Below are positions 53,028 to 61,263 of a DNA stretch of 64,000 nt, piece after piece. The notes under the pieces are model-generated. The model did not search any database, was not told the DNA's origin, and was given only the letters and a program-made list of their open reading frames with translations. Each line of letters begins with the position of its first letter. Position 1 is the stretch's first letter. The translations under genes were made by a program, and so were the position numbers. Source of the stretch: Actinomycetota bacterium. Its GTDB lineage: Bacteria > Actinomycetota > Acidimicrobiia > Acidimicrobiales > Acidimicrobilacustridaceae. Where the stretch lies: the NCBI GenBank assembly GCA_005787345.1, contig SYBH01000008.1, forward strand, positions 33,201-97,200, in the 5' to 3' direction.

Positions 53028-54298
53028 GCTGTAGGAGCGAGCTTGCCGACCTCAATGCCGACATGCTTTTCGCGACGACCAGTGTCGAAGGCACGTTCAC
53101 TGACATCATGACCAGCGGACTTCGCTCGTAATGCTTTGGCAGTTGCTTCGGTTTTCGGAATGTGAACGAAGGGGTCGAAGCTGTACCACCGCATCGCGTT
53201 TTCGTGAGTGATCTTATTGATCTCGTGATCTGGCAGATCTCTCGCCACCTCGGCAAACTCTTCGCCAGCATGGGGCCAGGAAGAATCGGAATGTGGATAG
53301 TCGCATTCCCATGCGATGTTGTCGATGCCTACGTCGTGGCGGAGCTTGATGCCGATTGGGTCGGCAATAAAACAGGTGAGAAAGTGCTCACGGAACACCT
53401 CGCTGGGGGTCTTCTTCCCAAAATCCTGACCTGTCCAAAGATGGTGCATGTCATAGGTGCGATCGAGGCGGTCGAGGAAGTAAGGGATCCAACCGATGCC
53501 ACCTTCAGAAAGGGCGATCTTGATGTTCGGAAACTTCTTGAGGACCCGTGACCAAATGAGATCGGCAGCAACGGCGCAAATATTCATTGGCTGCAAGGTC
53601 ATCATCACATCGATCGGAGCATCGGGAGAAGTGATTGCCAACTTGCCCGATGAGCCGAGATGAATAGAGAGAACGGTGTTGGTATCGCAAAGTGCTTGCC
53701 AGAACGGATCCCAGTACTCGTCATGAAGACTTGGGTATCCCAATGTGTATGGGTTCTCGGTGAAGGTCACCGAGTGGACACCCTTCGCTGAAAGTCGGCG
53801 AACTTCTTCTCCAGCGAGTTGTGCGTCCCAGAGGATTGGGAGACCCATTGGGATGAAACGACCCGGAGCGGCGGCGCACCACTCGTCGACGTGCCAATCG
53901 TTGTAGGCGCGAACGACGTCGAGGGCGAGGTCTTTGTCATCGCATGCGGCGAAGAGTCGTCCGCTAAACCCCGGGAACGAAGGGAAATTCATCGATGACA
54001 AGAGACCGCCACCGTTCATGTCCTTCACGCGTTCATTCACATCCCAACATCCCGGACGAATCTCGTCGAACGACGTTGGCTCGATTCCGTATTCCTCTTT
54101 GGGTCGGCCCGCTACAGCGTTAAGCCCGATATTCGGAATGATGGAACCTTCGAACATCCAGACATCGTCGCCCTTGTCGTTTCGCTCAATCTTCGGGAAT
54201 CGGCCTTTCCATTTGGCCGGGGTGTGATTGTCGAACATTGAAGGAGGCTCAACTAAATGGTCGTCGACACTCACGAGAATTAGGTCGTCACTGTTCAC
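53024..54298 (-). CDS. Amidohydrolase family 2 protein (paralogue 3), 424 aa
   Basis: Closest in length and sequence to paralogue 1. SVDDHLVEPPSMF (about 10-22) carries the first metal ligands, SIHLGSSG the central His and ECDYPHSDSSWPHA the C-terminal site. GCWDVNERVKDMNGGGLLSSMNFP is the signature shared by all three. The start is GTG at 54298. Coupled by ATGA to the enoyl-CoA hydratase, so the two probably act on the same intermediate. Divergent from the PBP-fold gene, with a 16-bp palindrome between them. Confidence 0.87.
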   Translation of the reverse strand: MNSDDLILVSVDDHLVEPPSMFDNHTPAKWKGRFPKIERNDKGDDVWMFEGSIIPNIGLNAVAGRPKEEYGIEPTSFDEIRPGCWDVNERVKDMNGGGLLSSMNFPSFPGFSGRLFAACDDKDLALDVVRAYNDWHVDEWCAAAPGRFIPMGLPILWDAQLAGEEVRRLSAKGVHSVTFTENPYTLGYPSLHDEYWDPFWQALCDTNTVLSIHLGSSGKLAITSPDAPIDVMMTLQPMNICAVAADLIWSRVLKKFPNIKIALSEGGIGWIPYFLDRLDRTYDMHHLWTGQDFGKKTPSEVFREHFLTCFIADPIGIKLRHDVGIDNIAWECDYPHSDSSWPHAGEEFAEVARDLPDHEINKITHENAMRWYSFDPFVHIPKTEATAKALRAKSAGHDVSERAFDTGRREKHVGIEVGKLAPTA

Positions 54299-54387
54299 TG
54301 TTACCCCAATTGTCTTGACTGCGACCGAAGAGTTCCTGTTGAGGATTGTTCGTCAGCAGCTAGTTCCCTAATTTTGCTTTCAGTATG

Positions 54388-54403
54388 TTGAACTATAGTT
54401 CAA
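54388..54403. promoter_or_regulatory. Perfect 16-bp palindrome TTGAACTATAGTTCAA, bidirectional operator/promoter
   Basis: The palindrome lies between divergent genes (53024 minus, 54457 plus). Its core ACTATAGT gives a TATAGT -10-like hexamer on both strands, so a bound repressor would block both promoters at once. The site occurs with the same spacing at 50502-50517 and as a half-site at 47647. The likely binder is the TetR protein encoded two genes downstream. Confidence 0.6.
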
Positions 54404-54456
54404 TCATTCGAACGTGATGAGTTACAGCGTCGCTCGCAACGAAAATTGGGGATCTC

Positions 54457-55905
54457 GTGCCAAAAAAGAGGAACGATTCAAAGAAGGAAGAATCGAAGAG
54501 GAATGCGAAGACAAAGGCGGTTCGCACGAACCTCCACGGAGGCGTCGTCGATGCTGCCGCGTCGGATAGCGGCGAACTCCACTTCGCCGAGCGGATGTTC
54601 GCGCCGCCGTTCGATCACGGGATCGCTCAGCCAGACAGAGCTGTCACCAACGTCAAACACGGCACCCGCGCCCACCTCGAAGGGGGTGTCGGCGACTCCA
54701 ACGAGCAGTATTGGTGGCAAGGCGGTGGACCAGCCACCGATGTCGCCGTGCAGAACATCACGATCTATCCGCCGACTCGTGGACAAAAGACTCAGGGCGA
54801 CCCGTTTGAGCCAATTAAAATTGGCATTCTCATCGATATGGATCTCAACCAGTTGCTCGCAGACTGGATCGATCCGACGATTTTAGCGATCGAAGATGCG
54901 ATGAACGAAGGGGTCTGGCGTCGCAGCCCTGTGCAACTTGTGGTTGCAGATGCTCGAGGCCTCCCGCGGGAGAATTACCGCAAGTTGATTAAAGGCTACG
55001 AGTGGCTCGTCGACGAAGGTTGCGTCGTTGTCCTCGGCCCGATGATCTCGGACAACTGTCTTTTACTTCAGGACACCGCCAATCGCCTCGGCGTACCTTG
55101 CATTGGCTGGACTGGTGCGCACAAGTTCGCTTCGGAGTATTGCTTCACTGTCGCCAATGGCGATGTCGCCACTGAGGGCGTTATGTGTGCGCAGTGGTTG
55201 CACGCTCATGGTCATGACAAAGTCGGACTCTTTTGGGAAGCCGGTTCATCGGGTCGCGACTATGCGGACTATTTCCGCGATGCTGCGCTGAACCTGGGTA
55301 TGACGATCATTCGAGAGGTGAAGCTGGAACCCAATCCTGTCGGGTTGAAGGAAGACCTCGAGAGTATGCGTGCGCTTGGCGCGGAAGGTCTCTATTACGG
55401 CGGATACGGCTATGCAACATTCCATTTTGCCGAGGCGTTGAAGAGCATGAGCTGGGACCCAGCACGAGTCATGGGCACGGCATTCATGTTCTATTCAAAT
55501 TCTAATGCGTGGGCCGAGGGCCTCGAAGGCTGGCACGGCGTCGACCAATTGGGCGAAGACGGCGCCAACCCCAACTACAACGCCATGATCGAACGTTTTG
55601 TGAATCGGTTTGGTCGAAAGACAGGCAACGTCGTTGTTGCCCTTGCCTACGACACAGCACGCGCCGCAATTCATGGCATTGCGAATGCAGCAATTCCGAC
55701 ACCAAAGGATGTCAAGGAGGGTCTTGAACGAATTCGCTGGATGCCTTCAACCAACGGTGGCCCGAGTTGCTACGTGCAGTTTGGACCCTACGACCACAAG
55801 GGTTACAAGGGCGACTTCCTGACGATTCGTGAACTTCGCGGTGGGGAACTGCGGTTTGACGGTTACCACCGTCCTGAATGGCCATCGAACTTGTCGGGCC
55901 ATTGA
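54457..55905 (+). CDS. Periplasmic-binding-protein-fold sensor/substrate-binding protein without signal peptide, 482 aa
   Basis: From about residue 118 (IKIGILIDMDL) the chain matches type I periplasmic-binding domains of branched-chain amino acid/amide transporters (LivK/AmiC type), including VVLGPMISDNCLLLQDTANRLGVP, KVGLFWEAGSSGRDYADYFRD and a final PYDHKGYKGDF. The start is GTG. The N-terminus is Lys/Glu-rich, and no hydrophobic signal or lipobox exists anywhere in the first 110 residues. No ABC permease or ATPase gene is present in the window. Like AmiC it may be a cytosolic ligand sensor. Its stop overlaps the TetR start by one nt (TGATG). Confidence 0.85.
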   Translation: MPKKRNDSKKEESKRNAKTKAVRTNLHGGVVDAAASDSGELHFAERMFAPPFDHGIAQPDRAVTNVKHGTRAHLEGGVGDSNEQYWWQGGGPATDVAVQNITIYPPTRGQKTQGDPFEPIKIGILIDMDLNQLLADWIDPTILAIEDAMNEGVWRRSPVQLVVADARGLPRENYRKLIKGYEWLVDEGCVVVLGPMISDNCLLLQDTANRLGVPCIGWTGAHKFASEYCFTVANGDVATEGVMCAQWLHAHGHDKVGLFWEAGSSGRDYADYFRDAALNLGMTIIREVKLEPNPVGLKEDLESMRALGAEGLYYGGYGYATFHFAEALKSMSWDPARVMGTAFMFYSNSNAWAEGLEGWHGVDQLGEDGANPNYNAMIERFVNRFGRKTGNVVVALAYDTARAAIHGIANAAIPTPKDVKEGLERIRWMPSTNGGPSCYVQFGPYDHKGYKGDFLTIRELRGGELRFDGYHRPEWPSNLSGH

Positions 55906-56540
55906 TGACAGTAACGAGAGCAGTGAATCCAAAAGAAGAGCGACGTCAACTCCATCAGGAGCTCAGTCGCACACAACTTCTCGATGCCGCCGAGGAGATC
56001 TTCGGCCAAAAGGGATTTCACGAGACCACGCTGAAGGAAATCGCTGACCGAGCCGACTTCTCTGTCGGATCGGTGTACTCATTCTTTGAAAATAAGGACG
56101 ACCTCTACGTCAACGTATGGTTGCGGCGTGGTGCCGAGTTTCTCCCAGGCTTCGAGCAGGCCGTTGGCAGCGCATCAGATGGTCTCGATGCGATCGAAAA
56201 AATTGTGGACTTCGAAGTTTCGTTCCTGCGTTCCCGCCCGTCGTTCTCGAGTCTCTATTTGCGCTCAACGGCTTCACTTGTGCCAACTTCGGATGAAGCG
56301 GCGTCTGAACGAGTGTTGGAGAATGCGGAACTTGTGCTGAAGATGCAGGCTGAAGTGATCCAACAGGGTCAGTTAGAAGGACTCGTGCGCCATGGTGATC
56401 CAGCAGCACTTTCTCGATTGCTCTCTTCGATGGTGCAAGCGTTTCAGTCCGTCGACCACCAAAATAGCTCTGGACACCGGCCCTCCTTCACCCTTGGAGA
56501 GTTTCAACACATTGTGCGATCTGCATTTGCAGCGGCGTAG
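55905..56540 (+). CDS. TetR family transcriptional regulator, 211 aa
   Basis: N-terminal TetR helix-turn-helix at about 22-68: RTQLLDAAEEIFGQKGFHET, TLKEIADRADFSVGSVYSFF and ENKDDLY. The C-terminal helical ligand domain is of normal size. ATG at 55905 overlaps the upstream TGA by one nt; an earlier ATG (55878) would overlap the previous gene by 28 nt. It probably represses through the palindromes at 54388 and 50502 and is released by an acyl-CoA or pathway ligand, as in FadR-, KstR- and PaaR-like systems. The ligand is unknown. Its operon mate is a PBP-fold protein. Confidence 0.92.
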   Translation: MTVTRAVNPKEERRQLHQELSRTQLLDAAEEIFGQKGFHETTLKEIADRADFSVGSVYSFFENKDDLYVNVWLRRGAEFLPGFEQAVGSASDGLDAIEKIVDFEVSFLRSRPSFSSLYLRSTASLVPTSDEAASERVLENAELVLKMQAEVIQQGQLEGLVRHGDPAALSRLLSSMVQAFQSVDHQNSSGHRPSFTLGEFQHIVRSAFAAA

Positions 56541-56577
56541 TCGACGACCAATTCAACTTACGTAGTGGGGGATTGAG

Positions 56578-57333
56578 ATGGAAGATGCAATTAGCGGAAA
56601 GTCAGTACTCGTTGTCGGGGCTTCGGCAGGAATCGGTCGTGAATCAGCAGCAGCTTTCGCTCGCGCTGGTGCCCGAGTGATGGCAGTTGGTCGACGTGAG
56701 GAAAAATTGCGTGAACTGGCTGACGACGTGGAACTCGAGTGGTGTGCTGCGGACATCACTCACCCGGGTGAGCCACAACGATTGGTCAGCGAGACAGTAC
56801 GTGTCTTCGGGGGAATAGACATCCTCCTCAACGTCGCTGCGGCTTCTCCGATGGTCGCGATTGTCGATATTGCAACGGACGACTTTCTTAGTGTTTTTGC
56901 GAGCAATGTTGTTGGTCCTTCCGAAGTCTGTAAGGCCGCCCTGCCCCATCTCAATGAGAATGCCTTCGTCGGATTCGTTTCATCCGAGACTGTCGGCCGA
57001 CCCAGACATGGGCTGGTCCCGTACGGGGTTTCTAAAGCGGCGCTCGAAGAATTAGTAAACGGTTGGCGGGTAGAACACCCGAATATTCGTTTCTCGACAA
57101 TTCGTGTGGGCGCCACAATAGGAACAGATTTCGGACGGGACTTCGACGGAGAGCTCATCGGAAGATTTCTTGATGAATGGATTCGCGGCGGACACCTCTC
57201 TGCGGAAATGATGAATCCCTTATCAGTTGGTGTGGAGATGGCGGAACTGGTTGCTGTTGCCTATCTACAGCCAACAGTTGGTCTCACGGATTTCTCACTA
57301 CGCCCCCCAGGTCCCCTCGCAAGCTTGGGATAG
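56578..57333 (+). CDS. Short-chain dehydrogenase/reductase, 251 aa
   Basis: Classical SDR with GASAGIG at 14-20, catalytic Ser135/136, Tyr149 and Lys153 (PYGVSK). The NNAG position is NVAA (85-88). The strand-2 end VGRREE suggests NADP preference, as Arg follows directly. ATG follows AGTGGGGGATTGAG. It is 37 nt downstream of the TetR gene on the same strand and 44 nt before another SDR, so it may belong to the regulated operon. Substrate unknown. Confidence 0.9.
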   Translation: MEDAISGKSVLVVGASAGIGRESAAAFARAGARVMAVGRREEKLRELADDVELEWCAADITHPGEPQRLVSETVRVFGGIDILLNVAAASPMVAIVDIATDDFLSVFASNVVGPSEVCKAALPHLNENAFVGFVSSETVGRPRHGLVPYGVSKAALEELVNGWRVEHPNIRFSTIRVGATIGTDFGRDFDGELIGRFLDEWIRGGHLSAEMMNPLSVGVEMAELVAVAYLQPTVGLTDFSLRPPGPLASLG

Positions 57334-57377
57334 TCCATTTCTCCTGTTGTTCTTTCTCTTCCGACTAGAGGACTCAC

Positions 57378-58157
57378 ATGATGACAACCGATCCATCCGA
57401 ACGCACCGTTCTTATTTCAGGCGGTGCATCTGGACTTGGAGAAGTAACCGCCTTGTGGTTCCTCGGACTCGGCTATCCAGTAGTCGTCCTCGATCTCGAT
57501 GCCGAAAAGTGCGAAGCGATGACAGAGCATCTTGGTGATCGCGGGGCGGTCGTTTGTGGAAACGTTCTCGATGATGCTGATGTGCAGCGTGCGATCGATG
57601 CGGCGCGAACATTTGGGGAACTGCGGTGGGTGATTGCATGTGCTGGTGGCGGCGAGGTGGGAGGCCGCATTGTTGGCAAGGGCGGCGTTCCGCACGATAT
57701 GGGAATCTTTCAACGAACACTTGAACTGAATGTCACCGGTTCGTTCAACACATTAAGGCTGGCGGCCGCTGCTATGTCAGAGAATGATCCCGATCCCGAT
57801 GGCGAACGTGGTGCCGCACTTCTTGTCACCTCCGGTGCTGGTTTCGAGGGTCAGATCGGGCAAATTGCTTACGGTTCAGCGAAGTCAGCTCTTATTGGCA
57901 TGACGTTGATTGCCGCGCGCGATCTGTCCTCAGTTGGAATCCGAGTAAACGCAATTGCGCCTGGAGTCATGAACACCAGCGCGTGGGAGCAAGGCCCTCC
58001 CGAATTGAAAGCTGCGCTTGAGTCGACCGTTCCGTTCCCTAAGAGGCTCGGTGAACCTGAAGAATTCGCTCGGTTGGCTGAACACCTCCTTGCGAACCGC
58101 TACATGAACGGACACGTCGCTCGACTTGATGGTGCTCTTCGATTCGCACCCAAGTAA
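57378..58157 (+). CDS. Short-chain dehydrogenase/reductase, HSD10-like, 259 aa
   Basis: Classical SDR, with SGGASGLG at 14-21, Ser152, Tyr165 and Lys169 (AYGSAK). VLDLDAEK at the end of strand 2 has the Asp of NAD-specific enzymes. The long loop GGRIVGKGGVPHDMG (about 95-109) and NERYMNGHVARLDGALRF end resemble 17-beta-HSD type 10/3-hydroxyacyl-CoA dehydrogenase-like SDRs, which would fit the third step of beta-oxidation. The ATG is 57378 (57381 equivalent) after GAGGACTCAC. Convergent with the acyl-CoA dehydrogenase pair. Confidence 0.9.
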   Translation: MMTTDPSERTVLISGGASGLGEVTALWFLGLGYPVVVLDLDAEKCEAMTEHLGDRGAVVCGNVLDDADVQRAIDAARTFGELRWVIACAGGGEVGGRIVGKGGVPHDMGIFQRTLELNVTGSFNTLRLAAAAMSENDPDPDGERGAALLVTSGAGFEGQIGQIAYGSAKSALIGMTLIAARDLSSVGIRVNAIAPGVMNTSAWEQGPPELKAALESTVPFPKRLGEPEEFARLAEHLLANRYMNGHVARLDGALRFAPK

Positions 58158-58172
58158 ACGAGCAACGAATGC

Positions 58173-59147
58173 TTAGCGAGTGGCGTAAAGGTCGGCCACA
58201 ACCTCTGCAGCATCATCGATTGAACCGAATTGTGTTTCAAGAATCCAGGCCCGTTTCAGAAAGAGATGGGCATCGACTTCCCAAGTGAACCCCATGCCTC
58301 CGTGCACCTGCACACAAGTCTTTGCGTTTTCAGTTGCGGCCCGTGCGGACGTGAGTCGGGCGCCAGCAACTGCTCTGTCGATAGATCCAACCTCGGGCTC
58401 GTCTACCGTCACGCCCGCTGCCCACACCGACGATCGAGCAACTTCGGTTCGAATCCAAGAATCAGCTAGGAGATGTTTTAGCCCCTGGAAAGAGCCGATT
58501 GGACGGCCGAATTGCTCACGCCCTTTTGCGTACTCGACCGCAAGTGTTGTGCTTCCGGAGGAGTTTCCCGAGAGTTGAGCTGAGGACAAAAGCGATCCGC
58601 GTTGGCGCCAACTTTTCGCGAGTTCAGGGCCACCAATTTTGTCGGCTTTTGGGAGATTCGTAAGAATCGTGACTGGGGTTGTGGGGTCAGTCGGGTGGGC
58701 CACATCTGTCCCCAAGGCGTCTTCACAATTCAAAAGGCCGACTCCTGCATCGTCGACTATCAAAAGCACATCGGATGAGCGGAAGTTCTCAACCGCGAGG
58801 GGACCGTCGGCACCGACGTCGATGATGCACGGAACCACTGAACCTTCAATCACTCCATCGATGACTCCGGATGCGAGGGTGGCAGCAACGAGTGGACCGG
58901 GAACAAGCGCTGCACCAAGAGCTTCGTGGACGAGAACAGCGTCAATAAAGTTGAGTCCCACGCCACCACGGTCTTCGGGTACAGCGATTCCGAATGTACC
59001 GAGGGCGGCGAGTTCCGCCCAGAGTGATCGATCAAACCCCTCGGGTTCACCGAATGACCGAACGGTATCGATTGCGAATCGATGAGCGGCAAACCCCGTA
59101 ATCATTTCGACAAGTGACGCTTGGTCGTCTGTTGGTTGAAGATCCAT
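58173..59147 (-). CDS. Acyl-CoA dehydrogenase, probable non-catalytic subunit of a heteromeric enzyme, 324 aa
   Basis: Short acyl-CoA dehydrogenase chain with intact C-terminal VEYAKGREQFGRPIGSFQ and VQVHGGMGFTWEVD flavin-contact segments. It lacks the catalytic Glu at both known places: helix G reads WRQRGSLLSSAQ without Glu-Arg, and the C-terminal site reads ETQFGS instead of YEGT. Its partner at 59150 ends 2 nt upstream on the same strand and has the helix-G Glu. This is the pattern of the two-gene alpha2beta2 dehydrogenases of steroid side-chain degradation (ChsE4-ChsE5 type). The N-terminal domain is reduced compared with the 380-residue family. Confidence 0.88.
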   Translation of the reverse strand: MDLQPTDDQASLVEMITGFAAHRFAIDTVRSFGEPEGFDRSLWAELAALGTFGIAVPEDRGGVGLNFIDAVLVHEALGAALVPGPLVAATLASGVIDGVIEGSVVPCIIDVGADGPLAVENFRSSDVLLIVDDAGVGLLNCEDALGTDVAHPTDPTTPVTILTNLPKADKIGGPELAKSWRQRGSLLSSAQLSGNSSGSTTLAVEYAKGREQFGRPIGSFQGLKHLLADSWIRTEVARSSVWAAGVTVDEPEVGSIDRAVAGARLTSARAATENAKTCVQVHGGMGFTWEVDAHLFLKRAWILETQFGSIDDAAEVVADLYATR

Positions 59148-59149
59148 GA

Positions 59150-60337
59150 TCAGCGCTCCCTGGGAAGTCCGAGCACGCGCTCGGCGATGATGTTCTGCTG
59201 GATTTGGGTGGTCCCTCCGCCCAATGAAATTGCGAAAGCATGCAACTTGCTGTGCACGAGTTCTCCAGTCGGTTGACCGCCAAGATCGTCCAGTGAGAGC
59301 GATGCTCTATCAAGCACTCGAAGAGCAAGGTCGCCGAGGCGATGTTGGGTTGTAGCAAACGCCACCTTGAATCCAGACCCAGAACCCATGACTAAGCCAC
59401 CTCGTGCACCTTGTGAAACGTTTCGCTTGGTGAACGCCCACAATGCATCGAGATCGGCGCCAATGATGCCGACCTCGCGTCGGATGCTGTCGTCGTTCCA
59501 AACCGTGCTGCCATTTCGCATTGTCGATTTCGCCATTTCGATGAGCTCTTGAAAGACGTTGGTTGTGTCGAGTAACTCGCCAACAAAGCCGGTACCCCGC
59601 TCGAAAGAGAGCGTCACGTTGGCAACTCGCCAGCCGTCGTTCTCGGCGCCGACGAGATTCGCAACAGGAACTCGAACCTCGTCGAGAAACAACTCTGCAA
59701 ACTCGCTCGACCCGTGAACCGTGACGAGAGGCCGGACATCGATACCGGGAAGATCCATGGGCATGATGAGCCAACTGATGCCCTTATGTTTCAGTTCGCT
59801 TGGGTCGGTTCGGACCAGCATTTCGCAATAGTCGGCAGCCACGGCGTGCGAGGTCCAAATCTTTTGTCCGTTTACGACGTAGTCATCGCCATCACGAAAG
59901 GCTCGGGTACGAAGAGACGCGAGGTCGCTACCCGATCCGGGCTCGGAAAACCCTTGGCACCAAACATGTTCGCCGGTGAGTATGCCGCGAAGGTGGTGGG
60001 ACTTCTGAGCGTCGGAACCTTCGGCGATGATCGTGGGGCCAGCATGCATCTGGCCAACAAATCCAACCCCGACGTCTGGCGCTTTCGCCGCAGCCGATTC
60101 CTCAAGAAAGATCAGGTGTTCAGTGGGTGTGGCGCCGCGTCCACCATGCTCGGCGGGCCAGTTGATGCCTGCATAGCCGGCTTCGAACAACATTCGCTGC
60201 CACTGAGCATCGTAGGAACGTCGACCTGGCCAATCGTCCGGTAAAGGCGGTGGCGGCATCGAGGCAACTGCGCCGCGAAGCCAGGCGCGAACTTCGGAGC
60301 GGAAACTGGAGTCGCTTTCGGAATCACGTAAATGCAT
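59150..60337 (-). CDS. Acyl-CoA dehydrogenase, catalytic subunit, 395 aa
   Basis: FadE-type dehydrogenase. WCQGFSEPGSGSDLAS and YVVNGQKIWTSHA are the central FAD/substrate loop. The catalytic base is probably Glu246 in SFERG (helix-G position). The C-terminal site reads SLGGGTTQIQ, Gly for the usual Glu. ATG at 60337 follows AACGAGGCTTGTG; a longer start overlaps the next gene. Two nt separate it from the second subunit gene. It should oxidise a bulky acyl-CoA together with that subunit and reduce ETF. Confidence 0.92.
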   Translation of the reverse strand: MHLRDSESDSSFRSEVRAWLRGAVASMPPPPLPDDWPGRRSYDAQWQRMLFEAGYAGINWPAEHGGRGATPTEHLIFLEESAAAKAPDVGVGFVGQMHAGPTIIAEGSDAQKSHHLRGILTGEHVWCQGFSEPGSGSDLASLRTRAFRDGDDYVVNGQKIWTSHAVAADYCEMLVRTDPSELKHKGISWLIMPMDLPGIDVRPLVTVHGSSEFAELFLDEVRVPVANLVGAENDGWRVANVTLSFERGTGFVGELLDTTNVFQELIEMAKSTMRNGSTVWNDDSIRREVGIIGADLDALWAFTKRNVSQGARGGLVMGSGSGFKVAFATTQHRLGDLALRVLDRASLSLDDLGGQPTGELVHSKLHAFAISLGGGTTQIQQNIIAERVLGLPRER

Positions 60338-60374
60338 CACAAGCCTCGTTGTGTCGGTGTGGGGCGAACCCGAA

Positions 60375-61115
60375 CTATTGCGGTTCGTTCCATTCAATGG
60401 TTCGGTCGGAACGTTCGGGTTGACGCCCGATTTTTAGGGGGGCCAGGGGAGCGTCGCACATTAGGAATCGTTCGTAGTCCTCGGCCGCCCAGAGGACATC
60501 GCGCCACAGCCGAAGACTTGAGTCGGAATCTCGAGCCTTCTCAACTTCGGCCCACTGCTGCCATTCTGGGATCGCCCAAATCACGATGCACTCATCGTCG
60601 CGGCGCATAGAGGTTTTGAGGGCTCCGACAAGTTCCCAACCAAACGGCTGATGAGCACTCACGGCGATGTCGCGGACTTTTGACAAAAATGTCTCGGCTC
60701 CACCCGGTTCGACTCGGATTGTGTCGTGGGCGTAGGCCTTGCCAGAGACTCCTGCGGCGCAAAGCTCCTCGATAGTCCGGGTCCATGGAGCGGGTATGAG
60801 CACACGGTCGTAGCCCCCGGAGCGAAAGTTCGCGGCCTCGTTCCACCAGGCTTCGAGTTTGGCATCCTGCAACGTAGGACGGCCGAGCTCATGGCCAAGG
60901 GCGGTAGCCAGTCCATCGAGACCATCTTCCTCCCACATGTTGACGACCCGAGGCCAGCGGTCGGTTGTGCCGACTACTCCCCACACGCCGTAACAAAGTT
61001 GGCCGCGATCGTCTCGAGCCATCGGACACCAGTTGGCGGTCATGTGGTGCATGTAGTTCGCTCGGTTGGCGCCAATAATGTCGATGAACTCGTGCGTGTA
61101 GACCTTGGTATTCAC
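60375..61115 (-). CDS. Conserved hypothetical protein, dimeric alpha/beta-barrel (NIPSNAP-like), 246 aa
   Basis: Not recognised as an enzyme. The chain looks like two ferredoxin-like (Dabb/NIPSNAP-type) modules: the first from KVYTHEFIDIIGANRANYMHH to WEEDGLDGLATAL, the second from TIRVEPGGAETFLSKVRDIA to PEWQQWAEVEKARD. Such proteins in catabolic clusters can be monooxygenase-like or substrate-chaperone proteins. The GTG start follows GGGGGAACT at 61115. It is 37 nt upstream of the acyl-CoA dehydrogenase pair on the same strand, so all three are likely one operon transcribed from the GATTCAG-repeat promoter. Confidence 0.7.
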   Translation of the reverse strand: MNTKVYTHEFIDIIGANRANYMHHMTANWCPMARDDRGQLCYGVWGVVGTTDRWPRVVNMWEEDGLDGLATALGHELGRPTLQDAKLEAWWNEAANFRSGGYDRVLIPAPWTRTIEELCAAGVSGKAYAHDTIRVEPGGAETFLSKVRDIAVSAHQPFGWELVGALKTSMRRDDECIVIWAIPEWQQWAEVEKARDSDSSLRLWRDVLWAAEDYERFLMCDAPLAPLKIGRQPERSDRTIEWNEPQ

Positions 61116-61201
61116 AGTTCCCCCATGGGTGGCGCTGATGTATCGGTTCGGGATCGCGCATCGAGAGCCGATACCGATTGACTCGGGCTACCTCTAGATT
61201 C

Positions 61202-61235
61202 GATTCAGAGAACGAGTTTCTGAATCCTGATTCAG
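61202..61235. promoter_or_regulatory. Triple GATTCAG repeat operator in a divergent promoter
   Basis: GATTCAG (61202-61208), its reverse CTGAATC (61220-61226) and GATTCAG again (61229-61235) form two overlapping inverted repeats. The outer has arms GATTCAGA and TCTGAATC (9-nt spacer) and the inner is CTGAATC-CT-GATTCAG. It lies between the divergent genes 60375 and 61264 and overlaps the expected -35 of the latter. It differs from the TTGAA palindrome, so a different regulator is implied. Confidence 0.5.
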
Positions 61236-61251
61236 TTTGCTGAGCGGGAAC

Positions 61252-61257
61252 TAGGGT
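61252..61257 (+). promoter_or_regulatory. Possible -10 TAGGGT, near-leaderless promoter
   Basis: TAGGGT (TANNNT) lies 6 nt before the ATG at 61264, a leaderless-type spacing, and about 17 nt after the last GATTCAG repeat. The gene has no clear ribosome site, which agrees with a leaderless transcript. Confidence 0.35.
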
Positions 61258-61263
61258 AGCGGG

